Assembly (NCBI RefSeq): GCF_900101835.1
Contig: NZ_FNAF01000010.1
Location: forward strand, 1 to 64,000
Source of the DNA: Peptococcus niger
GTDB taxonomy: Bacteria > Bacillota > Peptococcia > Peptococcales > Peptococcaceae
DNA: 64,000 bases
Direction of reading: 5' to 3'
Shown here: positions 35,161 to 42,964 of the stretch, in pieces
Layout: every line of letters starts with the position of its first letter
Position numbering within the stretch: the first letter of the stretch is position 1
The notes under the pieces: model-generated
Database searches by the model: none
Seen by the model: only the letters and a program-made list of their open reading frames with translations
What the model was told of the DNA's origin: nothing
Made by a program: the position numbers and the translations under genes

Positions 35161-36540
35161 CTAAGCCAGATATTTTTCCTTCAATGCTTCCACAATATTG
35201 GGGGCTTCCTGCCAAATGGAACCGGCGCCCATGACCAAAACCATATCGCCCGGCTGTAAGTGGTCCAGCAATTCATGTGCCATGGCTTCTTCTTTAAATA
35301 AAACGCCTTCGTGCCCCTTCGGCAAATAATCCAAAATCAGCTGACTGGAAACGCCTTCTATGGGGTCTTCACCTGCCGGGTAGACATCCAGCAAATAGAC
35401 TTCATCCGCTGCCGATAAGGCTTCTGCAAATTTTTCCGCCAAAAACTTGGTGCGACTGTAACGGTGCGGTTGAAAAACAGCAACCACACGCCCCTCATGA
35501 CAATCATGGGCTGCCTGAATAGTGGCAGCGATTTCCGTCGGATGGTGGGCATAGTCATCAATCACTTGAATATCTGCTACAGCGCCAACCAATTGAAACC
35601 GGCGTCGTGTGCCGTGAAAGGCGTACAAGGTCTGGGCAACCTTGTCAAAGGGAAGGCCCAGGTCCAAGCCGCACACCGTAGCGGCTAAGGCATTTAACAT
35701 ATTATGTTTACCCGGAATGGTCAAGCTTAAATGGCCAAGCCGGTCCCCAGCGTAATAAATATCCGCTTCATTAAGCGCCCCTTTTTGCGCATGGTGACGG
35801 ATTTGATAGTCTGCCGCCTCCGAAAACCCGTAGGTGACGACCTTTGCCGGCGATTTTTCACGCAAGGCCAAGGCTTCCGGACAATCCGCGCATAAAACAA
35901 CGCGACCATTCTCATCCGTCTTTTGAACAAACTGCCTGAAAATCTCCTGAATGGCGGTAATGTCCTTGTAATGATCCAGGTGATCTTCTTCTACATTGGT
36001 CACAATGGTGTACCAAGGGTATAGGTTCAAAAAGCTTCCGTCACTTTCATCGGCTTCTGCCACCAAATGAGGGCCTTTGCCCAGCTTGGCATTACTGCCG
36101 ATTTCATTGATCACGCCACCGACCACAATGGTCGGGTCAAGTCCATTCTGCTCCAAGATAAGGGAAATCATGGAACTGGTTGTCGTTTTGCCGTGACTGC
36201 CAGCGACGCAAATACCTTTACGGGTGCGCATGAGTTCGCCCAAGACTTCCGACCGATGACAAACCGGGATCTGCTGTTGGCTGGCCGCCTGACGCTCAGG
36301 ATTTTCCGGTCGGATAGCGGTAGAATGCACCACCAAGTCCATATCCGGTCGAATATGCTCGGCCGACTGACCGATATTGATCTGAGCCCCTAAAGCCATC
36401 AAGCGCTCTACGCGCGATGACAAGGCAACGTCCGATCCGCTGACCTCATAGCCAAGGGCCAAGAGAATCTCAGCAATGGCACTCATGCCAATGCCACCAA
36501 TGCCGATAAAATGTATTTTCTTCATTCCTTCAAGCGTCAT
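35161..36540 (-). CDS. murC: UDP-N-acetylmuramate--L-alanine ligase
   Basis: Adds L-Ala to UDP-MurNAc, first step of the peptide stem. 459 residues: the UDP-binding GIGGIGMSAIAEILL, the ATP P-loop GSHGKTTTSSMI near 117, EADESDGSFL, VVTNVEEDHLDHY (seen as IVTNVEEDHLDHYKD) and DDYAHHPTEI are all present. The start at 36540 has GGAG at a long spacing of 11; an internal ATG five codons on has no usable ribosome-binding site. murB, often nearby, is absent from this cluster. Confidence 0.97.
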   Translation of the reverse strand: MTLEGMKKIHFIGIGGIGMSAIAEILLALGYEVSGSDVALSSRVERLMALGAQINIGQSAEHIRPDMDLVVHSTAIRPENPERQAASQQQIPVCHRSEVLGELMRTRKGICVAGSHGKTTTSSMISLILEQNGLDPTIVVGGVINEIGSNAKLGKGPHLVAEADESDGSFLNLYPWYTIVTNVEEDHLDHYKDITAIQEIFRQFVQKTDENGRVVLCADCPEALALREKSPAKVVTYGFSEAADYQIRHHAQKGALNEADIYYAGDRLGHLSLTIPGKHNMLNALAATVCGLDLGLPFDKVAQTLYAFHGTRRRFQLVGAVADIQVIDDYAHHPTEIAATIQAAHDCHEGRVVAVFQPHRYSRTKFLAEKFAEALSAADEVYLLDVYPAGEDPIEGVSSQLILDYLPKGHEGVLFKEEAMAHELLDHLQPGDMVLVMGAGSIWQEAPNIVEALKEKYLA

Positions 36541-36559
36541 CTATGCGCCCACTCCTCTC

Positions 36560-37675
36560 TTATTGCAGGTGTCCACCTTCCTCCAACACCTGCATAATAT
36601 CCGCCAAGGCATTAGGCTTAGCCAAGGCCTTCATTTGTACAGCCATCGTGGCCAAACGATTGTCATCATCCAGTAACCGCGCCACCGTATCCAGCATTAA
36701 GGGCCCTGTACAATCCGCATCCAAAATCATCTCAGCAGCGCCGGCATCAACAATGGCCTGGGCATTATGGGCCTGGTGGTTTTCGCTGGCATATGGGTAG
36801 GGCAATAAAACAGCCGGTAAACCACAGGCCGACAACTCTGCCAAAAATGTTGCCCCGGCGCGACCTATAGCAAGGTCTGCCGCTGCCAGGGCAAGTGGCA
36901 TTTCATACAAATAATCGATAAAGACAAGGCCCGGCGTGTCCGTCGGTGATAGGCCGGTGGCTGTTAAAAGCCCCCGGGTTTCTTCATAACCATTGCGGCC
37001 ACTGATAAAAATCACCTGTAGGTCCGGGCGCTGCAAAAGCTGGGGCAATACTTGTGCCATGGTGCGGTTAATGGTACGGGCGCCCCGGCTTCCGCCGGTC
37101 ACCAAAAGGGTCTTTTTAGATGGATCCAGTCCGAAATGCGCTGCCCCTTCCGTCCGGGAATACCTGCCAACATCATGTCTTACCGGCAAGCCCGTTACAT
37201 AAAGTGGGGTCCTGCCCTTAAACCGGGCGCGTGCTTCACTGAAATTCAGCATCACCCCATCAGCCAAAGGCGCTAAAAGACGATTTGTAATGCCCGGATA
37301 AGCGTTTTGTTCATGTAAGAACAGGCTGGCCCCTTGCCCTTTCGCGGCCAACATCACCGGTCCGCAAACAAATCCGCCGGTTCCGATGACGGTATTGGCT
37401 TTAAATTTCTTAAGAATCCGCCGGGCCATATCCAGCCCCTTAACGGTTGTCGTCAAGGTGCGCAAGGTATCTATTGACAACTGACGGTTCAAGCCCTTGG
37501 CACTGACCGCAGCAAAAGGCAAGCCTGTTTTCGGGACAATATCCGCCTCCAAGCCTGTCTCGCTGCCAATGTATAGAATATCAATTCCGGGATGTTTTTT
37601 CTGTATCGCTTCGGCGATGGCCAGGGCCGGATAAATATGCCCGCCTGTGCCGCCGCCTGTCACCACAACGCCCAT
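36560..37675 (-). CDS. murG: UDP-GlcNAc:undecaprenyl-PP-MurNAc-pentapeptide GlcNAc transferase
   Basis: Peripheral membrane glycosyltransferase that converts lipid I to lipid II. 371 residues with the N-terminal glycine loop TGGGTGGHIYPALAIAEAI, the second loop GGSRGARTIN, FIDYLYEMPLALAAADLAIGRAGA and LPYPYASENHQAHNA, the GT28 signature. GGGAG precedes the ATG. Between ftsW and murC, the standard order. Confidence 0.97.
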   Translation of the reverse strand: MGVVVTGGGTGGHIYPALAIAEAIQKKHPGIDILYIGSETGLEADIVPKTGLPFAAVSAKGLNRQLSIDTLRTLTTTVKGLDMARRILKKFKANTVIGTGGFVCGPVMLAAKGQGASLFLHEQNAYPGITNRLLAPLADGVMLNFSEARARFKGRTPLYVTGLPVRHDVGRYSRTEGAAHFGLDPSKKTLLVTGGSRGARTINRTMAQVLPQLLQRPDLQVIFISGRNGYEETRGLLTATGLSPTDTPGLVFIDYLYEMPLALAAADLAIGRAGATFLAELSACGLPAVLLPYPYASENHQAHNAQAIVDAGAAEMILDADCTGPLMLDTVARLLDDDNRLATMAVQMKALAKPNALADIMQVLEEGGHLQ

Positions 37676-37702
37676 ACTCTGTCTCCCTTCACGTCTCGGC
37701 TA

Positions 37703-37711
37703 ATTATAGCA
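37703..37711 (-). promoter_or_regulatory. Possible extended -10 promoter upstream of murG
   Basis: Minus strand: TGCTATAAT, a perfect -10 (37703-37708) with TG extension, 28 bases before the ATG of murG; no good -35. It lies in the 52-base gap between ftsW and murG. Confidence 0.45.
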
Positions 37712-37727
37712 TGCAATGCGCAAGGAT

Positions 37728-39143
37728 TCATGACTTTCTTTTATTGGGGCGCTGCACGTACCGCGATAAATTCAAAAGATAGCCGACCATTGCCAAGGTG
37801 ACCACCAAAGAAGAGCCCCCGTAACTGATAAAGGGCAAGGCAATCCCGGTGACCGGCAGAACACCGACGGCAACGCCCATATTGATGAGCGCTTGCAGGG
37901 TGATCATGGCCGTCAAGCCAAAGACAATCAGCGATTTGTAGAAATCACGGATGTGCATGGCCAGCCAAAATCCGCGCCAAGCAAAAGCAATAAACAGCGC
38001 CAAGACACAAAGGGCCCCGATAAGCCCCAATTCTTCTCCGATGACGGCATAGATAAAGTCGGTGTGCGAGCCAAACAAGTGGCTCATCTTTTGCCCCCCG
38101 TTACCTAAACCGACACCGAAGAGACCTCCATCGCCAAAGGCGTAAAGGCTTTGCACCAGCTGAAAGCTGCCAGCCTCTATTTTATCAGGATCCATGGGGT
38201 TGATAAAGCTGGTCAACCGCATCATCCGATAAGGCTTTGCAATAACCGCCGCCACAAAAACCATCAGGCCCAGCCCCATGGTGCCAACCACATATTGCTT
38301 AGGCGCCCCGGCAATGTAAAGCATGGCAAACAAGGCACCGGCCATTGCCACGCCTGTGCCCAGGTCTTCAATTAGAACCAAGCAGGGAATAATCATCATG
38401 GTCAAGAGCGTCATGCCATATTCCGGCAAGGAATCCAGCCGGTCTCGTACGCGCTCCAGTTGTCCTGCAGCAACCACGACCAAGAGCGGTTTGGCCAGGT
38501 CAGAGGGCATAAAAGTAATGGGCCCCACAGTAATCCAGCGGTGTGCCCCGTATTGGGCTTCTGTAAAAAACGATGCCACCAGAATTAGGACAACCGAGAT
38601 AAATAACAAGTAAGGCGCAATTCGCCGGACCACTTCCGTGTTCACAAAGAGCAGGATGAAAACAATCAGCAGACCGCCCACCGCCATTGTCAATTGACGC
38701 AGAAAATAATAGCCACCTTTGCCATAAAGCATAAGCGCTTCATAGGAGCTGGATGAAAAAACCATCACCAGGCCCATGGCCAGTAAAATAAGCGAAATCT
38801 GCAGCAGCATCAGGTCTGGACCGCTGTACATCCCGCGAACACGTGCCCAGTCCGCCCGGCGATAACCGCTCAGCCATCCTTTTGATCTTTTATGATTTTT
38901 CTTGTTCGCCTTTTTCTTTTTCCTGGTCTGGTGCAAACCTGGCCCCTGTGGCTGCCGGTGGTTTTTTGTTTCGGCGGTCTGGGCCAAAGTGGAAGGCGCC
39001 TTGTGAGGGTGCACCCTTTGAACCGGCTCCACCGGTTCTTTTTCCCCGCTAAGCTGTCTTACCATCGCTTCTTTTTGCGATTTTCGCCGATGATCTTCCG
39101 CTTCACTTTGGTCGGACCATCGATTTCTGGGCATCTTAGCCAT
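37728..39143 (-). CDS. ftsW: Lipid II polymerase FtsW (SEDS family) with long basic N-terminal extension
   Basis: A SEDS glycosyltransferase that polymerises lipid II with its partner transpeptidase at the septum. 471 residues. The membrane part starts near residue 108 (PDLMLLQISLILLAMGLVMVF) and holds about ten helices, with SSSSYEA, the HRWI segment (AQYGAHRWITVGPI), the conserved Asp/Glu loops (EDLGTGVAM, IGEELGLIGA) and the C-terminal signature LPFISYGGSSLV. The first 105 residues are an unusually long, Lys/Arg/Gln-rich cytoplasmic tail not typical of FtsW. The ATG overlaps the murD end by 8 bases; internal Met codons would shorten the tail. Beside murD and murG, so FtsW rather than RodA or SpoVE. 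Confidence 0.93.
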   Translation of the reverse strand: MAKMPRNRWSDQSEAEDHRRKSQKEAMVRQLSGEKEPVEPVQRVHPHKAPSTLAQTAETKNHRQPQGPGLHQTRKKKKANKKNHKRSKGWLSGYRRADWARVRGMYSGPDLMLLQISLILLAMGLVMVFSSSSYEALMLYGKGGYYFLRQLTMAVGGLLIVFILLFVNTEVVRRIAPYLLFISVVLILVASFFTEAQYGAHRWITVGPITFMPSDLAKPLLVVVAAGQLERVRDRLDSLPEYGMTLLTMMIIPCLVLIEDLGTGVAMAGALFAMLYIAGAPKQYVVGTMGLGLMVFVAAVIAKPYRMMRLTSFINPMDPDKIEAGSFQLVQSLYAFGDGGLFGVGLGNGGQKMSHLFGSHTDFIYAVIGEELGLIGALCVLALFIAFAWRGFWLAMHIRDFYKSLIVFGLTAMITLQALINMGVAVGVLPVTGIALPFISYGGSSLVVTLAMVGYLLNLSRYVQRPNKRKS

Positions 39144-40485
39144 CTATATCATTCACCAACTTCTTAAATAAATCACCACGCACTTCGTAACTCGGGAACA
39201 TGTCCCAGCTGGCACAAGCCGGGCTCAGCAAAACAACATCACCCTCTTGAGCCGCTAAACGGGCCTGGTCAACCGCTTGTTCAAAATCATCGGCTAGGCT
39301 GTAGCGATGAAAGTCTTTTTCCTGAAAGGCCTCTATGAAGTCCCCCCTTGCTTCACCGACCAAAACAACATGGCGGCATTTTTCGTCAATCAAGGGGACC
39401 AAGGGCAGGAAAGAATTGCCCTTATTGCGTCCGCCCATAATGGCCACAATCGGCCGTTCATAGGCATTCAAAGCCTTTTCCGTCGCATCCGGATTGGTGC
39501 CTTTGCTGTCATTGACATACAAAACGCCGTCAACGGTACGTACGGCTTCCAAGCGATGGGCAACGCTTTTAAAGGTTCTCAGCTGGGCACAGATATGGGC
39601 TTCAGATGCCCCGAAGTAGAGGGCCCCTAGGACAGCAGCCATAATATTTTCTGTATTGTGACGGCCCGGCAAAGCGATATCCGCCCGGTCAATCAGGGCA
39701 TGCGCCGGTTCGTCTTCAGATAAGCGAACCATCAAGCGGCCCTCTTCCTGCCACATGCCTAAGGGGGGTACTGTTTGACAGCTGAAGTACCAGACTTTAC
39801 CTGGTGCCTTTTCCGCCATTTGCCGTACCCTTTCATCGTCATAATTGGCAATCAAAACGTCTTGTGGCCCTTGATTTTCAAAAATACGTGCCTTTGCTGC
39901 CCCATAGGCCGCCATGCTGCCATGCCGGTCCAAGTGGTCGGGCGTTAAATTTAAAAAGACCGCTGCATTTGCATGAAAACGGTTGATCAGTTCCAACTGA
40001 AAACTGGACAGTTCAGCCACCACCACTGCCTCGGCCGGCAGGTTCGGCACCGCTGAAATAAGCGGCGTGCCGATGTTGCCACCGCAAAAGACAGGTGCAC
40101 CGAAGCCTTCCAGCAAATGGGCCGCCAAGGCGGTGGTGGTGGTTTTACCGTTGGTTCCGGTAATGCCGAACCAACGGGCAGAACTGTTTTCATAGGCCAG
40201 TTCCGGCTCGGAGATAACCGGTATCCCGGCTGCAAGTGCCGCCTGCACCGGTTTAATCCGCGGCGGGACACCCGGGCTGAGCACCACAAGGTCCGGCTTA
40301 ATTTCCGCCACATCCGGCAAGCCCCAGATAAATTGCGGTTTTTTATCGGTGAAGTAGCCTTCCACCGCTTCTTTTTTTGTGACATCCGAATCGTTCAGGA
40401 TGACTTCCGTATCCGCCCTGTCGAGCAAATAGGCGGCGCTGGCCAATCCACTTTTCGCCGCACCGATGACCAAATAGCGTTTCAT
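39136..40485 (-). CDS. murD: UDP-N-acetylmuramoyl-L-alanine--D-glutamate ligase
   Basis: Adds D-Glu to UDP-MurNAc-L-Ala. 449 residues. The N-terminal Rossmann part (YLVIGAAKSGLASAAYLL), the P-loop GTNGKTTTTALAAHLL near 116, LNLTPDHLDRHGSM and the C-terminal NDSKGTNPDATEKAL, plus LSPACASWDMFPSYEVRGD, identify it. AAGGAGA precedes the ATG. Two bases separate its start from the mraY stop. Confidence 0.97.
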   Translation of the reverse strand: MKRYLVIGAAKSGLASAAYLLDRADTEVILNDSDVTKKEAVEGYFTDKKPQFIWGLPDVAEIKPDLVVLSPGVPPRIKPVQAALAAGIPVISEPELAYENSSARWFGITGTNGKTTTTALAAHLLEGFGAPVFCGGNIGTPLISAVPNLPAEAVVVAELSSFQLELINRFHANAAVFLNLTPDHLDRHGSMAAYGAAKARIFENQGPQDVLIANYDDERVRQMAEKAPGKVWYFSCQTVPPLGMWQEEGRLMVRLSEDEPAHALIDRADIALPGRHNTENIMAAVLGALYFGASEAHICAQLRTFKSVAHRLEAVRTVDGVLYVNDSKGTNPDATEKALNAYERPIVAIMGGRNKGNSFLPLVPLIDEKCRHVVLVGEARGDFIEAFQEKDFHRYSLADDFEQAVDQARLAAQEGDVVLLSPACASWDMFPSYEVRGDLFKKLVNDIDG

Positions 40486-40487
40486 AT

Positions 40488-41483
40488 CTATCTCCTTAAC
40501 TGCTGCAGTAAAGCCGGATCTGCGCCATGCACCACGAGCAAGGCCAACAACACGCTGATGCCGGTGATAATCGCAAATAAATAGAGGACCTGCTCTTCCT
40601 TTAAGCCACCCAATTCAAAGTGGTGATGCAGGGGCGACATGCGAAAAACACGTTTACCGGTCTTTTTAAATACAGCCACCTGAATCATTACCGACAAGGC
40701 TTCCAGCACATAAATTAAGCACAAGAGCGGCAGCAAAAGCTCCGTCTTGGTCAGCATGGCCAATCCGGCCATGGCACCGCCCACAAAGAAGGAGCCGGTG
40801 TCCCCCATAAAAATAGCAGCCGGGTGGCGGTTAAAATAAAAGAAGCCCAACAAGGTCCCCACTAAGGCCGCTGAAAACACCATCCCTGCCGGCAAGAGGA
40901 ACCAAGTCGAGATGACAAAAAAGCCGATAGCGATGATGACGCTGGTGCCGCTCAACAAGCCGTCTAAGCCATCCGTTAAGTTGGCTGCATTGGTCGTGCC
41001 AATTAAAACGACAAACATAACCGCCACATAAAAGGCTGCGTTGTTCAGCGTCAGTTGAAAACCGGGCACCCAGAAATGTGGCAATAGGTCCACCATGCCA
41101 ATGCCCACAGCCAAGACGATGACCACCACGATCAATTGCCCGGCAATTTTTTGCCAAGCCCGCAGGCCCAAGGAGCGATGGTGAAGCAATTTCAAGCCAT
41201 CGTCCAAAAAGCCGATTAAGCCGAATAAGGTTGCACACAGGACTAAAAAAACCGAGTAACGGTTAATCCCATTGCCGATAAAAGTGGCCAAGGCCACCGC
41301 CGGCAAAAAAACGACGCCACCCATGGTGGGCGTTCCTTGCTTTTGCAAATGACTCTGCGGCCCTTCTTCACGAATTTCCTGGCCTAATTTAATCCGCTTT
41401 AATAAGGGGATCAGCCGACGCGTTGCAAAAACCGCAACAAGAAATCCGATAACCAAGGCCAATATCGACAGTAAAAAATTCAA
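40488..41483 (-). CDS. mraY: Phospho-MurNAc-pentapeptide transferase
   Basis: Integral membrane enzyme that makes lipid I from UDP-MurNAc-pentapeptide and undecaprenyl phosphate. 331 residues with about ten membrane helices. TMGGVVFLPAVALAT near 52, FLDDGLKL, the catalytic NAANLTDGLDGL, FMGDTGSFFVGG and the MSPLHHHFELGG loop are present. The start codon is TTG (41483), supported by GGAGGGAG just upstream. It sits between murF and murD. Confidence 0.96.
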   Translation of the reverse strand: MNFLLSILALVIGFLVAVFATRRLIPLLKRIKLGQEIREEGPQSHLQKQGTPTMGGVVFLPAVALATFIGNGINRYSVFLVLCATLFGLIGFLDDGLKLLHHRSLGLRAWQKIAGQLIVVVIVLAVGIGMVDLLPHFWVPGFQLTLNNAAFYVAVMFVVLIGTTNAANLTDGLDGLLSGTSVIIAIGFFVISTWFLLPAGMVFSAALVGTLLGFFYFNRHPAAIFMGDTGSFFVGGAMAGLAMLTKTELLLPLLCLIYVLEALSVMIQVAVFKKTGKRVFRMSPLHHHFELGGLKEEQVLYLFAIITGISVLLALLVVHGADPALLQQLRR

Positions 41484-41501
41484 AATAGCTCCCTCCAGAC
41501 G

Positions 41502-42872
41502 TCAGACCAAGCCGCTCACAATCGCAGCCATATCCATGCTGTGACTCCCCTTTACCAAGAGGACCGCATCAGATGGTAAATGCGCCTGCAAATACGCCAG
41601 CGCTTCCTGGCTGTTATTGACGGTCACCACCGACTCAGCGGCAACACCGGCAGCCAAGGCTGCCTTAGCGGTATCTTTCGTCAATTCACCGACACAAATT
41701 AATTTTTCTAATCCCAATTGGGCGAACTGTTGGCCCACAGCGCGATGGCCTTCTGTTTCATAAGGGCCCAATTCATACATATTGCCAATGCAAGCCCAGC
41801 GCGGTCTATCGGTATAGCCGGCCAAAATGGCCAGCGTTGCTTTAACCGACGCAGGGTTGGCATTATAACTGTCATTTAAAATAAAGCCCTGGCCATGCGC
41901 AATTTTTTCCATACGATTGGACGACAGTGGCGTGGCTTCAGCCAAGGCTGTACGGATCGTTTCAGGCGACTCGCCCAGTGCCAGGGCTGTGGCAATGACC
42001 AGGAGAGCATTCTCCACTTGGTGGCGGCCGGCATAATTTAACCGCACAGCAAAGGGTTCGCCTCTACCGCAAAAAACAAAGTCGCTGTATTCGGTCGAAA
42101 GCTGCAGGTCTTCAACCCAATAGCCGCCGTCACCAGGCGCACCGTCCATGGCTGTCCACAGCGTATCCGCCAAGGCTTCCGGCAAATACGGGGCCAAAAG
42201 CGGCTTGTCCGATTCCCGTACTGCAATTGTACCATTTTGCGACACATATGGGAATAATTCTGTTTTTGCTTTTGCAATTCCGGCTTGACTGCCAAGAATT
42301 TCAGCATGCACAATGCCGATGTTGGTCACCAGCGCGTGGGTGGGACGGGCAATCTCCGCCAAAAAAGCGATTTCGCCAAAGTCGGACATGCCCATTTCCA
42401 CCACCAGCATTTCCGTAGACTCTGTCAGCCGGGTGAGCGTCAAGGGCAGGCCCAGTTCATTGTTTTGGTTTTCATGCGTCACCACGATTTGGTGGTGTCG
42501 GCTTAGAATATGGGTCAGCAGGTCTTTGCTGCTGGTTTTGCCCTGGCTGCCGGTAACGGCAATCACCGGCCCATTAAACCGGGCGCGCATGAGCCGGGCA
42601 AGCTTCTGGATAAATTCAAGGCCGTCGCCAGCCACAATCTGACTCGCTTTAGACCGCTCTATATCGCCAGCTGCTACAAAGGCCACTGCCCCTCGCTCCA
42701 AAGCAGCGTCTATATAGTCGGCCCCGTTCACCCGGGCACCTTTTATGGCCACGAACAAATCTCCCGGTAAAACCTCTCGACTGTCAAATACCACCCGTTG
42801 CGCTTGTACCGCTGCACCGCGATGCGCGTAGCCCAGCGCATGTGCCAGTTGTTCTGTGTTTAATTGATACAT
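41502..42872 (-). CDS. murF: UDP-N-acetylmuramoyl-tripeptide--D-alanyl-D-alanine ligase
   Basis: Adds the D-Ala-D-Ala dipeptide to complete the stem. 456 residues; N-terminal substrate domain (FDSREVLPGDLFVAIKGARVNGADYIDAA), the P-loop TGSQGKTSSKDLL near 110, TNIGIVHAEILGSQAGIAKAK, and NDSYNANPASVKATL. GAGGTG precedes the ATG. murE, usually between PBP and murF, is absent here, so the step adding the third amino acid is encoded elsewhere. Confidence 0.96.
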   Translation of the reverse strand: MYQLNTEQLAHALGYAHRGAAVQAQRVVFDSREVLPGDLFVAIKGARVNGADYIDAALERGAVAFVAAGDIERSKASQIVAGDGLEFIQKLARLMRARFNGPVIAVTGSQGKTSSKDLLTHILSRHHQIVVTHENQNNELGLPLTLTRLTESTEMLVVEMGMSDFGEIAFLAEIARPTHALVTNIGIVHAEILGSQAGIAKAKTELFPYVSQNGTIAVRESDKPLLAPYLPEALADTLWTAMDGAPGDGGYWVEDLQLSTEYSDFVFCGRGEPFAVRLNYAGRHQVENALLVIATALALGESPETIRTALAEATPLSSNRMEKIAHGQGFILNDSYNANPASVKATLAILAGYTDRPRWACIGNMYELGPYETEGHRAVGQQFAQLGLEKLICVGELTKDTAKAALAAGVAAESVVTVNNSQEALAYLQAHLPSDAVLLVKGSHSMDMAAIVSGLV

Positions 42873-42889
42873 GGGTCACCTCAATATTA

Positions 42890-42943
42890 TCTGATAAAAC
42901 GAAGAAGCCGGGTCCTCGGCAAGGAAAACCCGGATCATTCTTC
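42890..42943 (-). terminator. Hairpin between the PBP gene and murF, possible partial terminator
   Basis: Minus strand: CCGGGT/ACCCGG inner helix flanked by GAAGAA/TTCTTC, ending in CGTTTTATC. It occupies the 92-base gap between the two genes and could attenuate the distal dcw genes. The imperfect stem makes this less certain. Confidence 0.5.
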
Positions 42944-42964
42944 TAGCTATGAAATCAATTCACC

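Noticed and set aside
42890-42964. Small gene between the PBP gene and murF
   Set aside because: The gap is only 92 bases and is filled by a hairpin and the murF ribosome-binding site.
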